From: Lachnospiraceae bacterium C7
GTDB taxonomy: Bacteria > Bacillota > Clostridia > Lachnospirales > Lachnospiraceae
Length of the DNA: 64,000 nt
Assembly: GCA_900113385.1 (NCBI GenBank)
Contig: FOPE01000014.1
Location: forward strand, 1 to 64,000
Reading direction: 5' to 3'
Positions within the stretch are counted from its first letter, which is position 1, and each line of letters opens with the position of its first letter. The notes under the pieces are model-generated. The model saw nothing but the letters and a program-made list of their open reading frames with translations, searched no databases and was not told the DNA's origin. Shown here one piece after another: positions 37,190 to 45,214 of the stretch. The translations under genes and the position numbers were made by a program.

Positions 37190-37197
37190 GAAACTTT

Positions 37198-37632
37198 TTA
37201 AAATTCTATCAGCTTGTTCGCATCCGCCATTACATCAGCTATGGTTATTCGCCGCATTTTATCTTCCATGGCATTCTGTATTTCTTCAAGCCTGTGATCC
37301 ATGATCCTGTGAATGTTCCGTCCCACAGGGCATAACTCATTCGGATTCTCATGGAAATGAAACAACTGTCCATTTTCGACAGGCTCCACGGCATTGTAAA
37401 CATCCAGAAGCGTTATCTCCGTCAAGGATTTCTCTATATCGGCACCGCCGCTTCCCCGCTTCACTGTTACAATCTCCGCCTTCTTCAGCTGCTGCAAGAG
37501 TCTTCTAATTACCGTCGGATTTACATTTGCGCTGGACGCAAGAAATTCACTGGTGATTTTATGGTCATTCTTAAATGTTTCAATTGCTATAAGCACATGA
37601 ACCGCTATTGTAAATCTGCTTGAAATCTGCAT
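37198..37632 (-). CDS. Rrf2-family transcriptional regulator
   Basis: The 144-residue protein has the Rrf2 winged helix (MQISSRFTIAVHVLIAIET; SSANVNPTVIRRLLQQLKKA; VKRGSGGADI) and dimer helix. It has only one Cys (ELCPVGRN near residue 105), so it is not a three-Cys iron-sulfur member and may sense redox or a small molecule through that Cys, as in CymR/Spx-like relatives. A GGAGGTG site precedes the ATG. Identical operator candidates lie upstream of it and of the cupin/radical SAM genes. Confidence 0.88.
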   Translation of the reverse strand: MQISSRFTIAVHVLIAIETFKNDHKITSEFLASSANVNPTVIRRLLQQLKKAEIVTVKRGSGGADIEKSLTEITLLDVYNAVEPVENGQLFHFHENPNELCPVGRNIHRIMDHRLEEIQNAMEDKMRRITIADVMADANKLIEF

Positions 37633-37669
37633 TCTGACACCTCCATCGACTCTATTTTAAATCATTTTC

Positions 37670-37692
37670 GTTGTAGTTTCAATAGTCACAAC
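37670..37692. promoter_or_regulatory. Rrf2-type operator candidate 3 (autoregulatory)
   Basis: GTTGT-N13-ACAAC 38 bp upstream of the Rrf2 start. Read on the minus strand it aligns with sites 1 and 2 (TTGTTGTGA...TACAACGA). Confidence 0.65.
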
Positions 37693-37777
37693 AAGGTACG
37701 ATTATCCCTTCTAGAATCGATCCATCTCCTCGATCTGCACCGCCCTCAGTAACAGGAGCGGCGTTGTCATTTCCCGG

Positions 37778-37879
37778 TCAGTCGCTCGAAGTTTTTTTAC
37801 TCTCCACCTGCGTCTGCACATTCAGTCCCCAAAGTTCGATGATCTCCGGAACTGTGATAAAGGTGCTTGTTGTACTCAT
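37778..37879 (-). CDS. Possible small protein or relic, 33 codons
   Basis: MSTTSTFITVPEIIELWGL begins at an ATG preceded by GGAGGCGAT. The sequence resembles the first helix of HTH proteins and then stops; in another frame the coding look continues, so it is more likely a relic of a longer gene. Confidence 0.35.
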   Translation of the reverse strand: MSTTSTFITVPEIIELWGLNVQTQVESKKTSSD

Positions 37880-38252
37880 CCTATCGCCTCCTAAATAATA
37901 GTTTCCTTTGTCTTCAACTACTATTTGGAACGAGTCAGAACTGATTACTAAAAAAATTGGAAAAAACTTTTCGAAAATGAAAATAGAGACAGATTTGAAA
38001 ATTATAATTGATATGTTTTCGAGACTATTTTTTGCTTACAAAAGGTATCAAAAAGGTATCAGCAAGCATAAAATAAGCCCAGAACCATTGATTTTACTAT
38101 GATTCTGAGCTTTCGTGGATTATTCCATCTCTAGAAAAGCATCAACATCTAGTAAGATTGATTTTCTTTTATAGCTATATGTTGTTGTGGTTTTACGTTT
38201 AATCCATCGATTTTTTTGCTTTTTATAACTTTTTGCAACCAAAGTGCAACCA
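37880..38252. other. Fragmented intergenic region
   Basis: It holds a minus-strand terminator at 38076-38111. Between 38117 and 38230 there is an open minus-strand frame (VAKSYKKQKNRW...KSILLDVDAFLEME) that looks like the end of an excisionase-like DNA-binding protein. TTTTGCAACCAAAGTGCAACC at 38230 is echoed near 43184. Confidence 0.45.
38076..38111 (-). terminator. Intrinsic terminator after HigBA
   Basis: A 12-bp stem AGCTCAGAATCA/TGGTTCTGGGCT (two G-U pairs on the minus RNA) is followed by TTATTTTAT. Confidence 0.65.
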
Positions 38253-38555
38253 TTAACCTTGCATAAGATTGTAAGGCCTGATATCTGACATATCAACAAT
38301 CTTACCTGTTACCTTAAGCATATCAAGATCATACTGATTCTGAATGTTAAGCCAAAACTGAGGAGTTGTTCGAAAGTACATTGCAAACCTCATAGCAGTG
38401 TCAGCTGTAATTCCTCTCTTTCCGTTTAGAATATCACTGATTCTCGACTGAGGAATATGAACCTCCTTGGCAAGTCTATATGCTGTTACATTCATTGGTT
38501 CCAAAAACTCCTCCTGTAATATTTCTCCAGGTGATACAGGTCCTAAATCTATCAT
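38253..38555 (-). CDS. higA: HigA-family antitoxin
   Basis: The 100-residue protein begins MIDLGPVSPGEILQEEFLEP, the classic HigA/VapI start, with HTH LAKEVHIPQSRISDILNGKRG and the tail MYFRTTPQFWLNIQNQYDL. ATG at 38555 follows AAGGAGGTGACC. It binds and neutralises HigB and represses the operon. Toxin first, antitoxin second is the usual HigBA order. Confidence 0.93.
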   Translation of the reverse strand: MIDLGPVSPGEILQEEFLEPMNVTAYRLAKEVHIPQSRISDILNGKRGITADTAMRFAMYFRTTPQFWLNIQNQYDLDMLKVTGKIVDMSDIRPYNLMQG

Positions 38556-38568
38556 ATAGGTCACCTCC

Positions 38569-38850
38569 TTAGTGATAATCTCCAATTTCTTCAATAATTA
38601 CGTTTCCGTTATTCCAATAGAAACATATTCTATACTGACCGTTTATTCTAATGCTATGCTGGCCTTCACGATTGCCTTTTAATGCTTCAAGGTGATTAGA
38701 AGGCGGTATTCTCAAATCATTAATGCTTGCAGCCGAGTGAATCATTACAAGCTTTCTTCTCGCTGTCTTCTGAATGTCATGAGGCAGCTTCGTCGAGAAA
38801 TTCATATTCCATATTTTTTCGGCCTCTTTATCATGCCATTCTGTTATCAT
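38569..38850 (-). CDS. higB: HigB-family toxin (RelE-like mRNA interferase)
   Basis: The 93-residue protein has the RelE fold signature: ASINDLRIPPSNHLEALKGNR, HSIRINGQYRICFYW and a C-terminal VIIEEIGDYH with the conserved terminal His. It should cleave mRNA on the ribosome when HigA is lost. It lies 13 bp upstream of HigA. The locus probably stabilises the island. Confidence 0.93.
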   Translation of the reverse strand: MITEWHDKEAEKIWNMNFSTKLPHDIQKTARRKLVMIHSAASINDLRIPPSNHLEALKGNREGQHSIRINGQYRICFYWNNGNVIIEEIGDYH

Positions 38851-38991
38851 TTACTTCTGTTCTCCATTAGTACTTCTATTTTAAAGATACACCTTATTAC
38901 TCGTTTTGTCAATCCTCTACTCAATAAAACTTGTTCATTTCTTCATATCTACTGCACCTGTTTTGTATCCAACTGATATCATATTTATCAC

Positions 38992-39441
38992 TTATTCATT
39001 TTTATAATAATCTTTACATGAATCACATAACTTTATTTCGTCTCCATCATAATCATGGTAATATTGCCCGCATCTTTCGCATTCAGCTATGTCATTATGT
39101 GCACCACAATTTAGACAGGTACCCACCTCCGCCAAGCCATCATCTATACAAATGTATTCTTCATCACATTCGTCGCAATAGATTCCCGATGCAACTGGCA
39201 TATTACCACCATCTTTTATGACTCTATATCTTATTGATTCAACGTAATCCTTCATGGATTCTATATTATTGCTGATATAATTAACCATTTCATCAACATA
39301 ATTATCGATGTCAGCCTGAGTTATCCCATCTTCCGCAGTCGGAAAATATAATCCCTATTCGTCATCATATTCGGCTGCACCATTGACATATGTGATATGA
39401 AGAATAAATCCACTTATATCTTCTTCATGAAGGAGAAAACC
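38992..39441 (-). pseudogene. Zinc-ribbon protein with internal stop, 5' truncated
   Basis: The frame reads LLHEEDISGFILHITYVNGA, meets TAG near 39357, then continues GLYFPTAEDGITQADIDNYV to the end at 38992. The C-terminus has paired Cys motifs (CDECDEEYIC, CLNCGAHNDIAECERC, CDSC), so it binds two or three zinc ions. The whole upstream part is missing; its junction with the integrase fragment is at about 39441. Confidence 0.65.
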
Positions 39442-39824
39442 TTAGAACTTCCGTACCATTGTTTTATGCAGTCTACAAGAAAAATAAAATCCGAATGAAT
39501 GATGACACGATAAGGAAACGTTTACGTGTATATGTACCAATAGCCAGAGAAACGTGCTCGTCAGCCCCTGAACACATACATCCACATCTTTTTAGACATT
39601 CAAGGGCAATACATCTTTATCAGCACGGAATGGATTTGTCACTCGTATCTCAGTGGCTGGGACATGAACAACTTCGGACAACTCTTACTTATGCTTATGC
39701 TGACACAAATCATAAGAGAACCGCTATTGAGAAAGCGATGGGTACTACATTTGACAAAGATGGCACAATCAAACCTTATACCGTAGAAGATGAGGAGACC
39801 TTAAAACATCTTTATGGTCTTTAA
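39441..39824 (+). pseudogene. Tyrosine recombinase, C-terminal fragment
   Basis: The frame has HLFRHSRAIHLYQHGM (box II His-x-x-Arg), WLGHEQL and the catalytic Tyr in TLTYAYAD. Only the last third of a site-specific integrase of about 330 residues remains. No start codon or ribosome site is present at its 5' edge. It is a different enzyme from the intact integrase at 40515. Confidence 0.8.
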
Positions 39825-39977
39825 AGTTATCTCGAAATCTTATAACTATGCAACAGCTCCGGAGGATAAATTCCATCGGAGCTGTAATAAGTTATCTAGA
39901 AAGTTTTTGAACTGATGTTGTATGAAATGCAGTGTTTATGGCTTTGTTCGAGATAACAATTCTTTCTAGACAACCAC

Positions 39978-40001
39978 TTTTGTCTCGAATTCGAGACAAA
40001 A
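39978..40001. promoter_or_regulatory. Perfect palindrome with TTTTGTCTCGAA half-site
   Basis: The 12-base half TTTTGTCTCGAA is followed at once by its complement. The same half-site in the form CGAGACAAAA is repeated in tandem upstream of the Xis/Rep operon at 43119-43162. A shared binding protein, such as Rep, Xis or a repressor, is likely. Confidence 0.5.
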
Positions 40002-40036
40002 TTCGCGAGCAGTGTACTCTTGTACAACTTTGCTCG

Positions 40037-40055
40037 TTGGGGAGATTTTCCCCAA
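40037..40055. other. Inverted repeat, candidate oriT element
   Basis: TTGGGGA and TCCCCAA are separated by five bases, 70 bp beyond the mobC stop. Confidence 0.3.
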
Positions 40056-40124
40056 TCCCCTTTGAACAGATTTTTCAAATCTGGCTGCACTCGTAAACGA
40101 GCTTTTTTACGCTTTACTGCATTT

Positions 40125-40511
40125 CTACAAATCACTATTTTTATAAAATCCATCCAAGATTTCCAGGATCATTCTCAGACTTTCCAGCTTTTCCAATTCA
40201 AGCTCATCCACAGATTTGAGCGACATCAGATGTTCATCAATTGTCTTCATCTCGTTTCTGATAGCATCAAAAGTTCTGATATTTCCAACAACAGAAATCT
40301 GATTGTACATGCAGCTTTGCGCTACGTAATCTTGGATCATCAGACCTGAAAGTCTTATCCTGTTAAATATAATTTCTTTCTCTTCCGGCGTCACTCTAAA
40401 ATTGACACATGCAGACTTTTTTCGATTTTTCTCATCCTTCTTTTTCGGTTTTGTATTCTTTAGCAAAGTATCCCGCCTGTAAATTTTCCTATGTTCTTTA
40501 CTATCACTCAT
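40125..40511 (-). CDS. MobC-like relaxosome protein
   Basis: The 128-residue basic protein has a ribbon-helix-helix-like block CVNFRVTPEEKEIIFNRIRL followed by SGLMIQDYVAQSCMYN, characteristic of plasmid and element MobC accessory proteins. It would bind oriT and help a relaxase. No relaxase gene is found downstream, so the element can at best be mobilised in trans. It starts four bases after the integrase stop region and is in the same operon. Confidence 0.75.
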   Translation of the reverse strand: MSDSKEHRKIYRRDTLLKNTKPKKKDEKNRKKSACVNFRVTPEEKEIIFNRIRLSGLMIQDYVAQSCMYNQISVVGNIRTFDAIRNEMKTIDEHLMSLKSVDELELEKLESLRMILEILDGFYKNSDL

Positions 40512-40514
40512 CGG

Positions 40515-41597
40515 CTAATCCTCCATCCGCTCATGATCTTGATTGAGCTTATCTGCCATCTTTCGCTGTTTCGATGGGTACAGATGAGAATAGGTCATCG
40601 TAACCGACATGCTCTCATGGCCTAATCTATCAGCTATCTCCACTGGAGAAAAACCTAGCTCAATAAGATGTGCCACATGGCTATGTCTTAGATCATGAAT
40701 ACGTATCCTCTTCACCCCTGTCTCCCTGACACCACGATCCATCTCATGATGTAGATAGGATTTTGAAATATTAAAAAGTCTTGTATCATTATCACATTTA
40801 TAAAGCATAGAAAAGTAATCCTCTATCTCATCGCATAAAAAGTCCGGAAGATCAATCACGCGATTACTCTTTTGTGTTTTCGGATCAGTAACATAGATTT
40901 CACCCTTTAAATGCTGCAAAGACTTATTAATCGTTAAGGTCTTTTTCTCTAAATCAAAGTCACCTTTCGTAAGAGCCAACAACTCGCCACAACGAATTCC
41001 ACACCAGTATAGTATTTCAAAAGCATAATAAGAAATCGGCTTTTCCTTCATAGCTTCCTTAAACGTCTGATACTCTTCTCTTGTCCAAAACAACATCTCT
41101 TTTGCCTTGGATGAGCCCATAGAGCCAGCAATCTTTACCGGATTATCCTTCAAGCCATAGTACCTTACCGCATGATTAAAAAGGGCCGACAACTGTGCAG
41201 AAATAGACCTAAGATAGGTTGGTTGATAACGCTTCCCCTCCTCATCTTCCATCTGCAAAATCGTATTCTGCCACTGAATCACATCTGTCGGTGTAATATC
41301 AGAAAAAGCCTTATCCTCAAAATATGGAATAATCTTGGTGCGAAAAGCATGATCCTTGGTGAGCCTGGTATTATATTTAATTCTTGGTCCGATATCATTA
41401 AAATAAGTCTCTACGAATTCCGTAAACCCCATATTTAGATTCTTAGACTTCTGAAGCAGGAACTTTCGCTCATACTCTAGTGCCTCACGCTTTGTTTTAA
41501 ATCCTCTTTTATGAAGGACTTTTGTTTTATTTTGCCAATTGGTGTACCTAGAATAAATCGTCCAGGTACCCATGGCCTCATCTTTGCTTACTGACAT
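40515..41597 (-). CDS. int: Tyrosine integrase (Tn916-type)
   Basis: The 360-residue integrase has an N-terminal arm-binding region (GTWTIYSRYTNWQNKTKVLHKRGF), core-binding domain and catalytic domain with R (CGIRCGELLAL), HDLRHSH, GHES and Tyr in MTYSHLYPSKQ. All catalytic residues are seen, so it looks functional. It follows the Rep gene by 15 bp in the xis-orf44-rep-int-mobC operon. Confidence 0.92.
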   Translation of the reverse strand: MSVSKDEAMGTWTIYSRYTNWQNKTKVLHKRGFKTKREALEYERKFLLQKSKNLNMGFTEFVETYFNDIGPRIKYNTRLTKDHAFRTKIIPYFEDKAFSDITPTDVIQWQNTILQMEDEEGKRYQPTYLRSISAQLSALFNHAVRYYGLKDNPVKIAGSMGSSKAKEMLFWTREEYQTFKEAMKEKPISYYAFEILYWCGIRCGELLALTKGDFDLEKKTLTINKSLQHLKGEIYVTDPKTQKSNRVIDLPDFLCDEIEDYFSMLYKCDNDTRLFNISKSYLHHEMDRGVRETGVKRIRIHDLRHSHVAHLIELGFSPVEIADRLGHESMSVTMTYSHLYPSKQRKMADKLNQDHERMED

Positions 41598-41612
41598 AAT
41601 TTTCCTCCTTCG

Positions 41613-42557
41613 TTAATATGGCTGGCCTCTTAAATATTTAAGATAATCATCATGAAGCTCAGCTTCTTCTGCTAACACACCACTCATAGACTCTGTATAA
41701 AGTGTTGATATGAGGTAAGCGTTCATGTTCTTAATTCTTAAATCAGCATCCACAATTCTGTTTAAGATATTTGCAATGTGTTGATAGTTCAGTTTCAAAT
41801 ACTGTGATTTCACGATTGCCCAAGGATAATCGGTATTCTTAATCTTTACCTTATCTCTGGTATTACAGACCATGTCGCAGATGGTCTCGTAAATCTCATC
41901 CACCATAAGTACTTCTTTCTCCCCATGCCTAGATGCCGCATCCCTTAACCAATCCAGATGAATATTATTTGCAACAATATTTCTATACTCAGAATTCTGA
42001 TTATCAATATTCATGCTTCCATCCATCTCTCCATTGCTTTCATCTGTATCCGCAGTATCGATAGATGGATTGATTGACTTATCTTCTCTTAAGTTCTCTT
42101 GAGTTGACTTAGATTCGATTAGACTAGATTGGATTAGATTATGTTGTGCCGTCCGTGGACCGTCCACGGACTGACACTTATTTTTTTGCTTCTTTTTCAG
42201 ATCGGAACGTTCCTTCTTTTCCAATAGTTCCACGTCTGGGTTTACCTGCAATAACAAATCTTTATAGATGCTATCTGTCTTACGGTCTGCCCTAAGAACA
42301 TTCATTTGTCGCCAATGAATGATGTATGTTACCAAATCCTCATTCAATATCTGCACAAACTGCTTTCCTACCAGAACTCTCAAGTCATCCTCATTAGCCT
42401 TACACATAGCCATTACCTTGTAGGCTTCCACAATTCCATCATCATCCGCATTTACTACAAGATGAAAATATAGGTTCTGGGAAGTTGCCGGCATCTTAAG
42501 AAATCTTGCACTATCTACAACAGTACGAGATATCATTCTCCTATCACCCACCGGCAA
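41613..42557 (-). CDS. Replication initiator/replisome organiser with DUF6017-like C-terminus
   Basis: The 314-residue protein begins GDRRMISRTVVDSARFLKMP and NLYFHLVVNADDDGIVEAY, typical of phage and ICE replisome organisers. After an unstructured Ser/Asp-rich linker (about 125-190) it has the DUF6017-type domain (YRNIVANNIHLDWL ... LKLNYQHIANILN ... NAYLISTLY). The family N-terminus favours the TTG start at 42557; ATG at 42536 is possible. It would support replication of an excised element. Confidence 0.8.
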   Translation of the reverse strand: MPVGDRRMISRTVVDSARFLKMPATSQNLYFHLVVNADDDGIVEAYKVMAMCKANEDDLRVLVGKQFVQILNEDLVTYIIHWRQMNVLRADRKTDSIYKDLLLQVNPDVELLEKKERSDLKKKQKNKCQSVDGPRTAQHNLIQSSLIESKSTQENLREDKSINPSIDTADTDESNGEMDGSMNIDNQNSEYRNIVANNIHLDWLRDAASRHGEKEVLMVDEIYETICDMVCNTRDKVKIKNTDYPWAIVKSQYLKLNYQHIANILNRIVDADLRIKNMNAYLISTLYTESMSGVLAEEAELHDDYLKYLRGQPY

Positions 42558-42678
42558 TCACCTCATTTCCGTTGTAAATTGCCTGCACCCGTGTTAAAAT
42601 TGCTTTAGTAAAAGGCGCAATCACTACGGTGTTTGCATTAGCTCCTGTTCGCGCAGGAGCTTTTTTTATTTCAGTCAT
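42544..42678 (-). CDS. Small protein, 44 residues
   Basis: MTEIKKAPARTGANANTVVI begins at an ATG after AAAGGGGGCAGA, a strong ribosome site. It lies 12 bp after xis and overlaps the start of rep. Such placement supports translation and coupling to rep. A + strand hairpin with T tail lies inside it. No family recognised. Confidence 0.5.
   Translation of the reverse strand: MTEIKKAPARTGANANTVVIAPFTKAILTRVQAIYNGNEVIAGG
42640..42667 (+). terminator. Hairpin with T tail on the plus strand
   Basis: AGCTCCTG/CAGGAGCT with seven T residues. There is no plus-strand gene before it, so it may stop antisense transcription into the Xis region. Confidence 0.5.
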
Positions 42679-42689
42679 TCTGCCCCCTT

Positions 42690-42884
42690 TCATTTCTTCA
42701 TACATGCTTCTTCGTAGTAAAAACGATTGATCTTACCAGCCATCGTAAGAAGCTTAGGATTCTCAGCTTTCATCTGATCTGAAAGTTGTTTGATAATGGC
42801 ATAGCCTTTACTTCTGGATACTCCCCAGTCAGCACACACTTCATCAACGCCTACATACATTGGTTTTGTCTTTGTGATTTCCAT
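42690..42884 (-). CDS. xis: Excisionase-like DNA-binding protein
   Basis: The 64-residue protein has a MerR-like winged helix (YVGVDEVCADWGVSRSKGYA; MAGKINRFYYEE) as in ICEBs1-type Xis and related regulators. ATG at 42884 follows GGAGAT. As first gene of the integrase operon it probably directs excision and may regulate the operon. Confidence 0.75.
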   Translation of the reverse strand: MEITKTKPMYVGVDEVCADWGVSRSKGYAIIKQLSDQMKAENPKLLTMAGKINRFYYEEACMKK

Positions 42885-43014
42885 AAGTAAAATCTCCTTT
42901 CCAATTTCATTTAGCTTAATATTGATATCATTACCGAATAACAATTCTGAACACGCATATATTCCACCACCTCCTCTGACTTCTTAAATCTGCGCATAAA
43001 AATAGGCATAAAAA

Positions 43015-43048
43015 ATGCGTGGGAAGAAAATCAATTCTTCTCACGCAT
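43015..43048 (-). terminator. Intrinsic terminator
   Basis: A 14-bp stem ATGCGTGAGAAGAA with one mismatch is followed on the minus strand by six T residues. It probably ends the ABC transcript upstream. Confidence 0.7.
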
Positions 43049-43118
43049 CTTAAATGCCTTTACTTTTTCTATCTTAATATTATCACTATTCTTTTCCCGC
43101 GTATATGTCCAATGTCGG

Positions 43119-43162
43119 ACGAGACGAGACAAAACAGGTCAAAACGAGACAAAATGAGACAG
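43119..43162. repeat. GAGAC(AAAA) direct repeats, iteron-like
   Basis: CGAGACGAGACAAAA, CGAGACAAAA and TGAGACAGG occur within 44 bp, 235 bp upstream of xis. The same half-site makes the palindrome at 39978. Confidence 0.6.
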
Positions 43163-43393
43163 GATATTAAACTGCTGATTATTGCAACCATTTTGCAACC
43201 AGACAATTTAAAAATCCAGTATTTATGCCCGTTTCCAGCGATAATACATTATTCAAATTCTATACCAACTACTATATATTGAGTCTATAGAGTCTATTTT
43301 TTAGCACATATGGTATATCTTTTCTAATTATTCCATGTCGTCCACAACTTTTTTGAAGTTTTGGTAGACATTTTGTAGACATAATCAACCATT

Positions 43394-44161
43394 TTATAAA
43401 GCTACATAATTATACTTCTTAGTTTTATACATAATCTTCGACAAAACATAAGAAACGAACCCAATTAAAATATTTGCATAAACAGTAATAATGTAAAATG
43501 ATTCTACCACATTTCCTTCATTTTCATTTATAAAAGAGATTGGCAAAATACATGCATAACTATTTATTTCTTTTTTGCCGTCGACAACTCCGATTATCCA
43601 TGTGATGTCACTATTAGAAGTTATGTTAGCACATAAAAAATAAGCTTCTAAGCCTACTATCACTCCACCTATTATTAACAACGTAAGAAGGGCTAAGAAT
43701 TTGTTATCAATATTTTTGATTAGCTGCAACAAAAAAATTAATAATAATAAGAATGAAATCACGGCCACAATTTTACTAATAAAATAAATTCCGCAAATCT
43801 TCATCTTTAATGACATACTAAACTGATTTAATGCTAAATATCTTACTAAACCTAGCATGAAATATAACATCATAAATTCAAAATAAATAACACCCTTTTT
43901 CTTAAGTATTTCATATTTTGATCTTGGACTTAGTAACAGCATTGTATCGTTACAAAGGTAAAAATATCCATAATAATCCCATATACAATATCCCACTATA
44001 AATATCCAGGATAACATTTGCCAAAATGAATAAATTGTATCAACACCATTTTCAACATGTATAACATTCAATAATTCCAACACATCTAATAATATTTCAA
44101 TTGCAATTATTGCTCCCATTAAATAACGTTTTTTGAACATTTCAAGTCTATATATATTCAT
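43394..44161 (-). CDS. ABC transporter membrane subunit
   Basis: The 255-residue protein has six hydrophobic helices and starts two bases after the ATPase stop codon. It is not a clear ABC-2 signature match but its size, topology and position fit the permease of a bacteriocin-type or antibiotic exporter. Its AT-rich codon use differs from neighbouring GC-richer island genes. Confidence 0.75.
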   Translation of the reverse strand: MNIYRLEMFKKRYLMGAIIAIEILLDVLELLNVIHVENGVDTIYSFWQMLSWIFIVGYCIWDYYGYFYLCNDTMLLLSPRSKYEILKKKGVIYFEFMMLYFMLGLVRYLALNQFSMSLKMKICGIYFISKIVAVISFLLLLIFLLQLIKNIDNKFLALLTLLIIGGVIVGLEAYFLCANITSNSDITWIIGVVDGKKEINSYACILPISFINENEGNVVESFYIITVYANILIGFVSYVLSKIMYKTKKYNYVAL

Positions 44162-44162
44162 A

Positions 44163-44828
44163 CTATCTTAGCTTCTCCTTAAATAAAGATTCCAATCCTT
44201 CTCCTGATTCTTCTTTTAACTTTTCAACACTATCATATAGTATTATTTCTCCATTTTTTATCATAATTACATCTGTAAAAAGTTGTTCAACGTCACTGAT
44301 AAGATGTGTACTTATAAGAACTATACTTCCAGGCTTTTTTTCTTTTACAATTATCTCCATAAGTTTATCTCTAGTTAATGGATCTACAGCTGCTAATGGT
44401 TCATCAAAGAAATAATAATCTACCTCTTGACTAATACTCATTATCATATGTATCTGCTCAAGCATTCCTTTTGAACAATCGATAATACGCATATTTTCAT
44501 CTAAACCTAAATCATTGAGTAATCTTCTTGCTTTCTGAACATTAAAACTACTGTACTCTCCATCAAAATAACTCAATACATTCTTCAGCTTTAAATCTAT
44601 ATATATATATGGTTTATCAGGAAGGAATGAAAAATTTTCCTTATTTAATCCCTCTATACTTCCTTCGTATTTATTTATAATTCCTGCTAACACACTAAGC
44701 AATGTTGTCTTTCCTGCTCCATTTGGACCAAAAATCCCAATTATACTATCCTGTTTTTTTATCTCTAAATTAATATTTTTTAAAATTGTGTGTTTTCCAC
44801 GTTTTACACTTAAATTTTTTATTATCAT
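44163..44828 (-). CDS. ABC transporter ATP-binding protein
   Basis: The 221-residue ATPase has Walker A GPNGAGKTT, a degenerate signature CSKGMLEQIH, Walker B YYFFDEPLAAVD and H-loop STHLI. ATG at 44828 follows AAGGTG by six bases. Upstream lies a promoter (44949-44977) and, directly before the ribosome site, a terminator-like hairpin, so expression may depend on attenuation. Confidence 0.87.
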   Translation of the reverse strand: MIIKNLSVKRGKHTILKNINLEIKKQDSIIGIFGPNGAGKTTLLSVLAGIINKYEGSIEGLNKENFSFLPDKPYIYIDLKLKNVLSYFDGEYSSFNVQKARRLLNDLGLDENMRIIDCSKGMLEQIHMIMSISQEVDYYFFDEPLAAVDPLTRDKLMEIIVKEKKPGSIVLISTHLISDVEQLFTDVIMIKNGEIILYDSVEKLKEESGEGLESLFKEKLR

Positions 44829-44844
44829 ACTTTTCACCTTAAAA

Positions 44845-44881
44845 AAAGCTACTATATGACACTCGGGCATATAGTAGCTTT
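44845..44881 (-). promoter_or_regulatory. Terminator-like hairpin before the ABC ATPase
   Basis: A perfect 14-bp stem AAAGCTACTATATG with nine-base loop is followed by seven T residues on the minus strand and then at once by AAGGTG and the ATG. The promoter is upstream of it, so it is a candidate attenuator. Confidence 0.6.
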
Positions 44882-44887
44882 GAATAT

Positions 44888-44992
44888 TTATACTGAATTC
44901 TGTCTAACAAATTCTGCCACTTTATGAAATAATTCACATACGTATCTTATTATATACCTAATAATTCTCTCTGTCCATTTCTTAGGAACCAT
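44888..44992 (-). CDS. Possible cationic peptide, 34 codons
   Basis: MVPKKWTERIIRYIIRYVCE begins a basic, amphipathic open frame just before the exporter hairpin. It lacks a good ribosome site, and a better-supported promoter lies inside it, so it may be chance or a relic. Confidence 0.2.
   Translation of the reverse strand: MVPKKWTERIIRYIIRYVCELFHKVAEFVRQNSV
44949..44977 (-). promoter_or_regulatory. Sigma-A type promoter of the ABC operon
   Basis: TGGACA, 17-bp spacer, TATAAT. Predicted transcription start is near 44942, giving a leader of about 115 nt. Confidence 0.6.
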
Positions 44993-45214
44993 TGTAAATA
45001 CATCAGCACCAGCCTAACTTCTAATCCCCTCGAATTCGAGAGGGTAAAATCTTGATTATAAAGTCCCTTCTAAAGTCCAAGAAATTCTATAATATCTCTA
45101 TTTCTCATCTATATGTTGCAAATCATCAAAGTATCCATGAATATCACCCATCAAAATCATCCGGATCATATCCCGCATCTTCTTCTAATGTGATACTACT
45201 CACTGTTCTCTTAG
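44993..45214. other. Intergenic region with coding debris
   Basis: A minus-strand frame end (ITLEEDAGYDPDDFDG, stop near 45150) suggests the tail of a lost gene. A CTCGAATTCGAG palindrome lies at about 45037. Confidence 0.45.

Larger units (their letters stand above)
39825..40124. other. Non-coding region of the mobilisable module, possible oriT
   Basis: No gene is supported. It includes a hairpin after the integrase fragment (CAGCTCCGGAGG...CCATCGGAGCTG), a perfect 24-bp palindrome and a GGGGA/TCCCC inverted repeat next to mobC. oriT often lies beside mobC. Confidence 0.45.
42885..43393. other. Control region upstream of the Xis/Rep operon
   Basis: No gene supported. It has a terminator hairpin at 43015-43048, the GAGAC repeats at 43119-43162, ATTGCAACCATTTTGCAACC near 43184 and the direct repeat GTAGACATTTTGTAGACAT near 43364. 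Confidence 0.6.

Noticed and set aside
37908-38102. 64-codon plus-strand frame
   Set aside because: No ribosome site, biased low-complexity composition, and it overlaps a minus-strand terminator.
39896-40153. 85-codon minus-strand frame
   Set aside because: It spans the palindrome and possible oriT, overlaps mobC, and shows no family or ribosome site.
43364-43384. GTAGACATTTTGTAGACAT as a third island attachment site
   Set aside because: It resembles the GTAGACG words at 33366 and 53175 in part only; identity is too short to support it.
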